Source: Pseudomonas tensinigenes
GTDB lineage: Bacteria > Pseudomonadota > Gammaproteobacteria > Pseudomonadales > Pseudomonadaceae
Assembly (NCBI RefSeq): GCF_014268445.2
Contig: NZ_CP077089.1
Coordinates: 6,111,001 to 6,175,000 of the forward strand
Direction of reading: 5' to 3'
DNA length: 64,000 bases
Under the pieces are notes generated by a model. The model saw only the letters and a program-made list of their open reading frames with translations. It was not told the origin of the DNA and made no database searches. The stretch's first letter is position 1. Every line of letters starts with the position of its first letter. Below are positions 59,553 through 64,000 of the stretch, one piece after another. The position numbers were made by a program, and so were the translations under genes.

Positions 59553-60305
59553 TCAGGAAAAAGGACACGCCATAGCCAAGCCCACAAAAACGAGGTCGGG
59601 TACGACTCGGGCCTCAGGCGCGACATCTGCGACCAAAACAGCATCACCGCCAGTTATAAAGACTGCGAAATCTTTCCCCCAGTAGGAACTCGCCATTTCC
59701 AGTTGAGTCAGCACAAAACCTCGCAACATTAACGAACACCCACGCTCCACCGCCTCAACAGTGCTCCGCCCAGGCGCATTGCTGGACAGCGCGCGTTCAG
59801 CCGCCAGGTCGCCATAGCGAATCTTGCGGGTATGAGTACGCAACTGATTTCGCATCAACGGCATCCCCGGGCAAATAAAGCCGCCCAAATGCTCTCCATC
59901 AGCGGCAATAAAATCAGCAGTTACTGCCGTACCGAAATCGAGTACCAGGCAAGCGCTGCCCGATGCCAGATGAAACCCGCCAAGCATGGCCAACCATCTA
60001 TCGAGCCCGAGACGCTCGTAGTCTTCATAACCATTTTTGACACCAGACATTTCACGAGCGGACTCAGCGCACACAACCGAAATACCGAACTCCCGCTCGA
60101 TCGCATCGATCAATGCATCAGTTTCCTCTGCAGTCCTGACACTCACCAGGCGACACTTGCGCAGCACAAGCCCATCAAGAGATCTCAAACTATCAAGCAA
60201 CGCCAGATCAGAGTCGACAACCCCTTCAGAAAAAAGAGCGTCGGGCGCAGCCTTCAGTACTCGCCATTTAATAAAGCTGTTCCCGCAGTCGAGCTCAAGA
60301 ATCAT
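59553..60305 (-). CDS. coaX: Type III pantothenate kinase
   Basis: 250 residues. Starts [17 protein letters not shown], with the type III phosphate motif DCGNS; further [30 protein letters not shown] and FITGGDA are ASKHA-fold landmarks. Phosphorylates pantothenate, the first step to coenzyme A, without feedback by CoA. Cytoplasmic. The start lies within the end of birA (11-base overlap), the usual Pseudomonas arrangement. Confidence 0.96.
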   Translation of the reverse strand: MILELDCGNSFIKWRVLKAAPDALFSEGVVDSDLALLDSLRSLDGLVLRKCRLVSVRTAEETDALIDAIEREFGISVVCAESAREMSGVKNGYEDYERLGLDRWLAMLGGFHLASGSACLVLDFGTAVTADFIAADGEHLGGFICPGMPLMRNQLRTHTRKIRYGDLAAERALSSNAPGRSTVEAVERGCSLMLRGFVLTQLEMASSYWGKDFAVFITGGDAVLVADVAPEARVVPDLVFVGLAMACPFS

Positions 60306-61248
60306 CACGCAACCTCAGACTGAGCTCACCACCACTAAAGACTTTTTCCACGCCACTCACCTTCAAGCGCAGAGCACCCTGACTATCTATTCCGAGCACC
60401 ACGCCATCTACCTGACTCGAACCCGCAATCAATGATACAGGCCGATCCTGCCACAGGTGATTGGCCTCCCATTCTGCCTGGAGAACCGAGAAACCATCCG
60501 CCTGATGACGCTGGATGTAAGCACTTAACTGCTCACTCAGCTCAACCACCAAAGCATTACGATCACTGCTCTTGCCTGACTCAAGCCGGATAGAGGTCCA
60601 TTGCTGGTCAACCTCATCAGCAAGCTGCATATTCACGTTGATACCAATACCCAACACCACATGGCAAACATCTGCCGGATCTCCAACGAGCTCCAGAAGA
60701 ATGCCGGCGATTTTCTTGCTACCTACCAAGACATCGTTGGGCCACTTCAATCCGGCACTTGGCACACCAAAATTTCGCAGAGCCTGCAAGACAGCCAGCC
60801 CCACGACAAGACTCAAGCCCTCGAGCTGGCGCATTCCGCCATCAATACGCAGGACAAGGCTGTAATAAAGATTTTCAGCGAACGGACTCACCCATTTGCG
60901 ACCTCTTCGCCCACGCCCGGAGACTTGCCGTTCTGCGAGCACCAAAAAGGGGGCCAAACCACCTTGGCCGATCGCGCGCAAAGCCTCAGCGTTTGTCGAG
61001 TCGACCGAATCCAGAACGGTCACCGGCCAGCTTGGCGCCATTGCAGATATAGTCAGAGAGTCAAGCAGCATCAATGGTGCAGCCAGTTGATAGCCCCGCC
61101 CCCGAACTTTATGAATGGATAAGCCAAGATCAGCCTCCAGATGCTGAAGCTGCTTCCATACCGCACTTCGACTTATTCCCAGGGCAGCGCCCAGATCCTG
61201 ACCAGAATGGAATCGACCATCCTTCAGAAGGTTCAACAACGTCAGCAT
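60295..61248 (-). CDS. birA: Bifunctional biotin-protein ligase / biotin operon repressor
   Basis: 317 residues. N-terminal winged helix (residues 1-60, [20 protein letters not shown]), central ligase domain with the biotinyl-adenylate loop [11 protein letters not shown] and [12 protein letters not shown] [19 protein letters not shown], and a small C-terminal domain. Attaches biotin to acetyl-CoA carboxylase carrier protein and represses bio genes. Lies directly after the rRNA operon terminator. Confidence 0.97.
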   Translation of the reverse strand: MLTLLNLLKDGRFHSGQDLGAALGISRSAVWKQLQHLEADLGLSIHKVRGRGYQLAAPLMLLDSLTISAMAPSWPVTVLDSVDSTNAEALRAIGQGGLAPFLVLAERQVSGRGRRGRKWVSPFAENLYYSLVLRIDGGMRQLEGLSLVVGLAVLQALRNFGVPSAGLKWPNDVLVGSKKIAGILLELVGDPADVCHVVLGIGINVNMQLADEVDQQWTSIRLESGKSSDRNALVVELSEQLSAYIQRHQADGFSVLQAEWEANHLWQDRPVSLIAGSSQVDGVVLGIDSQGALRLKVSGVEKVFSGGELSLRLRDDS

Positions 61249-61333
61249 GCAGGTCTCGCCTCACAATGAGGCCCGAATAATAGCCATGCCCCGGGCCGTT
61301 GCATAGAAATCAAGCAGATACATTTCCTGCGGG

Positions 61334-61371
61334 CAAAACAAAACCCCAACTGCTTTCGCAATTGGGGTTTC
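61334..61371 (-). terminator. Terminator of the rRNA operon
   Basis: Thirteen-base stem AAACCCCAACTGC (61341-61353) with GCAATTGGGGTTT (61358-61370), one G-T pair, loop TTTC, T-rich on the minus strand, just after 5S rRNA. Confidence 0.9.
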
Positions 61372-61381
61372 GGAATTTAAT

Positions 61382-61497
61382 CTTGACGATGACCTACTCT
61401 CACATGGGGAAACCCCACACTACCATCGGCGATGCATCGTTTCACTGCTGAGTTCGGGATGGGATCAGGTGGTTCCAACGCTCTATGGTCGTCAAGA
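61382..61497 (-). rRNA. rrf: 5S ribosomal RNA
   Basis: About 116 bases; minus-strand ends CTTGACGACCATAGAGCG and GTAGGTCATCGTCAAG pair as helix I, and CCATCCCGAACTCAGCAGTG is the conserved loop. Complete. Confidence 0.97.
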
Positions 61498-61666
61498 AAT
61501 TCGGGTACTGAGTCGTGGCCAAGTGGCCTCGCTTCAGCAAATTGGGTATGTGATGGCTTTCGGTGTTTTGTGCTGCTTTTTTAAGTGCAGTCGAACTTTC
61601 GGTTCGTTTCGTCTTCACACACCGCAATCTGGTGCCTTTTCAGGTCAGCAAATTGCTTGGGTGTTA

Positions 61667-64000
<2,334 letters not shown>

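Overview
The window is a piece of a Pseudomonas chromosome, most likely from the P. fluorescens complex. This is judged from the ribosomal, RNA polymerase, EF-Tu and catalase proteins, from GC-rich codon use, and from five copies of a GTGGGAGCGAGCCTGCTCGC-type REP doublet typical of that group. No integrase, transposase, prophage or CRISPR array is visible.

Bases 1 to about 19,600 are a mosaic of small operons. First comes the 3' part of the giant helicase gene lhr, then an MscS-type channel. A stretch of tandem repeats with no gene follows (6369-6756). Next is a translationally coupled operon (DUF72 protein, EEP-fold phosphodiesterase, cardiolipin synthase ClsB, YbhN-like membrane protein) resembling the E. 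coli ybhP-clsB-ybhN membrane-lipid cluster. After it lie an ATP-grasp-like DUF3182 gene with an alpha/beta hydrolase, a GlxA-type AraC regulator divergent from a cysteine hydrolase, and a six-gene operon equivalent to E. coli yjfIJKLMC. That operon encodes a DUF2170 protein, a PspA-family protein, DUF2491, DUF350, DUF1190 and a glutathionylspermidine-synthase-like ATP-grasp enzyme. Its promoter is flanked by two 12-bp palindromes that together form a 17-bp perfect inverted repeat. This is the least explained and most interesting system in the window.

Bases 19,600-26,980 hold a maintenance and stress block: ssb and an MFS transporter, divergent from uvrA, then a ferritin of the FtnA/BfrA type and the catalase katA.

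Bases 26,980-61,250 are almost entirely minus-strand information-processing genes. In transcription order from the right they are: birA-coaX-SPOR-like gene; tRNA-Tyr, -Gly, -Thr and tufB; tRNA-Trp-secE-nusG; rplK-rplA; rplJ-rplL-rpoB-rpoC; the str operon (rpsL-rpsG-fusA-tufA); the S10 operon; the spc operon; and the alpha operon ending at rplQ. Small genes such as rpmJ, rpmD and rpmC are all present. Good sigma70-type promoters can be read directly at the str operon, the S10 operon, inside the spc operon before rpsH, before rpsM, and before tRNA-Tyr. At three of these junctions a hairpin abuts or contains the -35 element. The window ends in an rRNA operon on the minus strand: terminator, 5S rRNA, and the 3' four-fifths of 23S rRNA, cut by the window edge.
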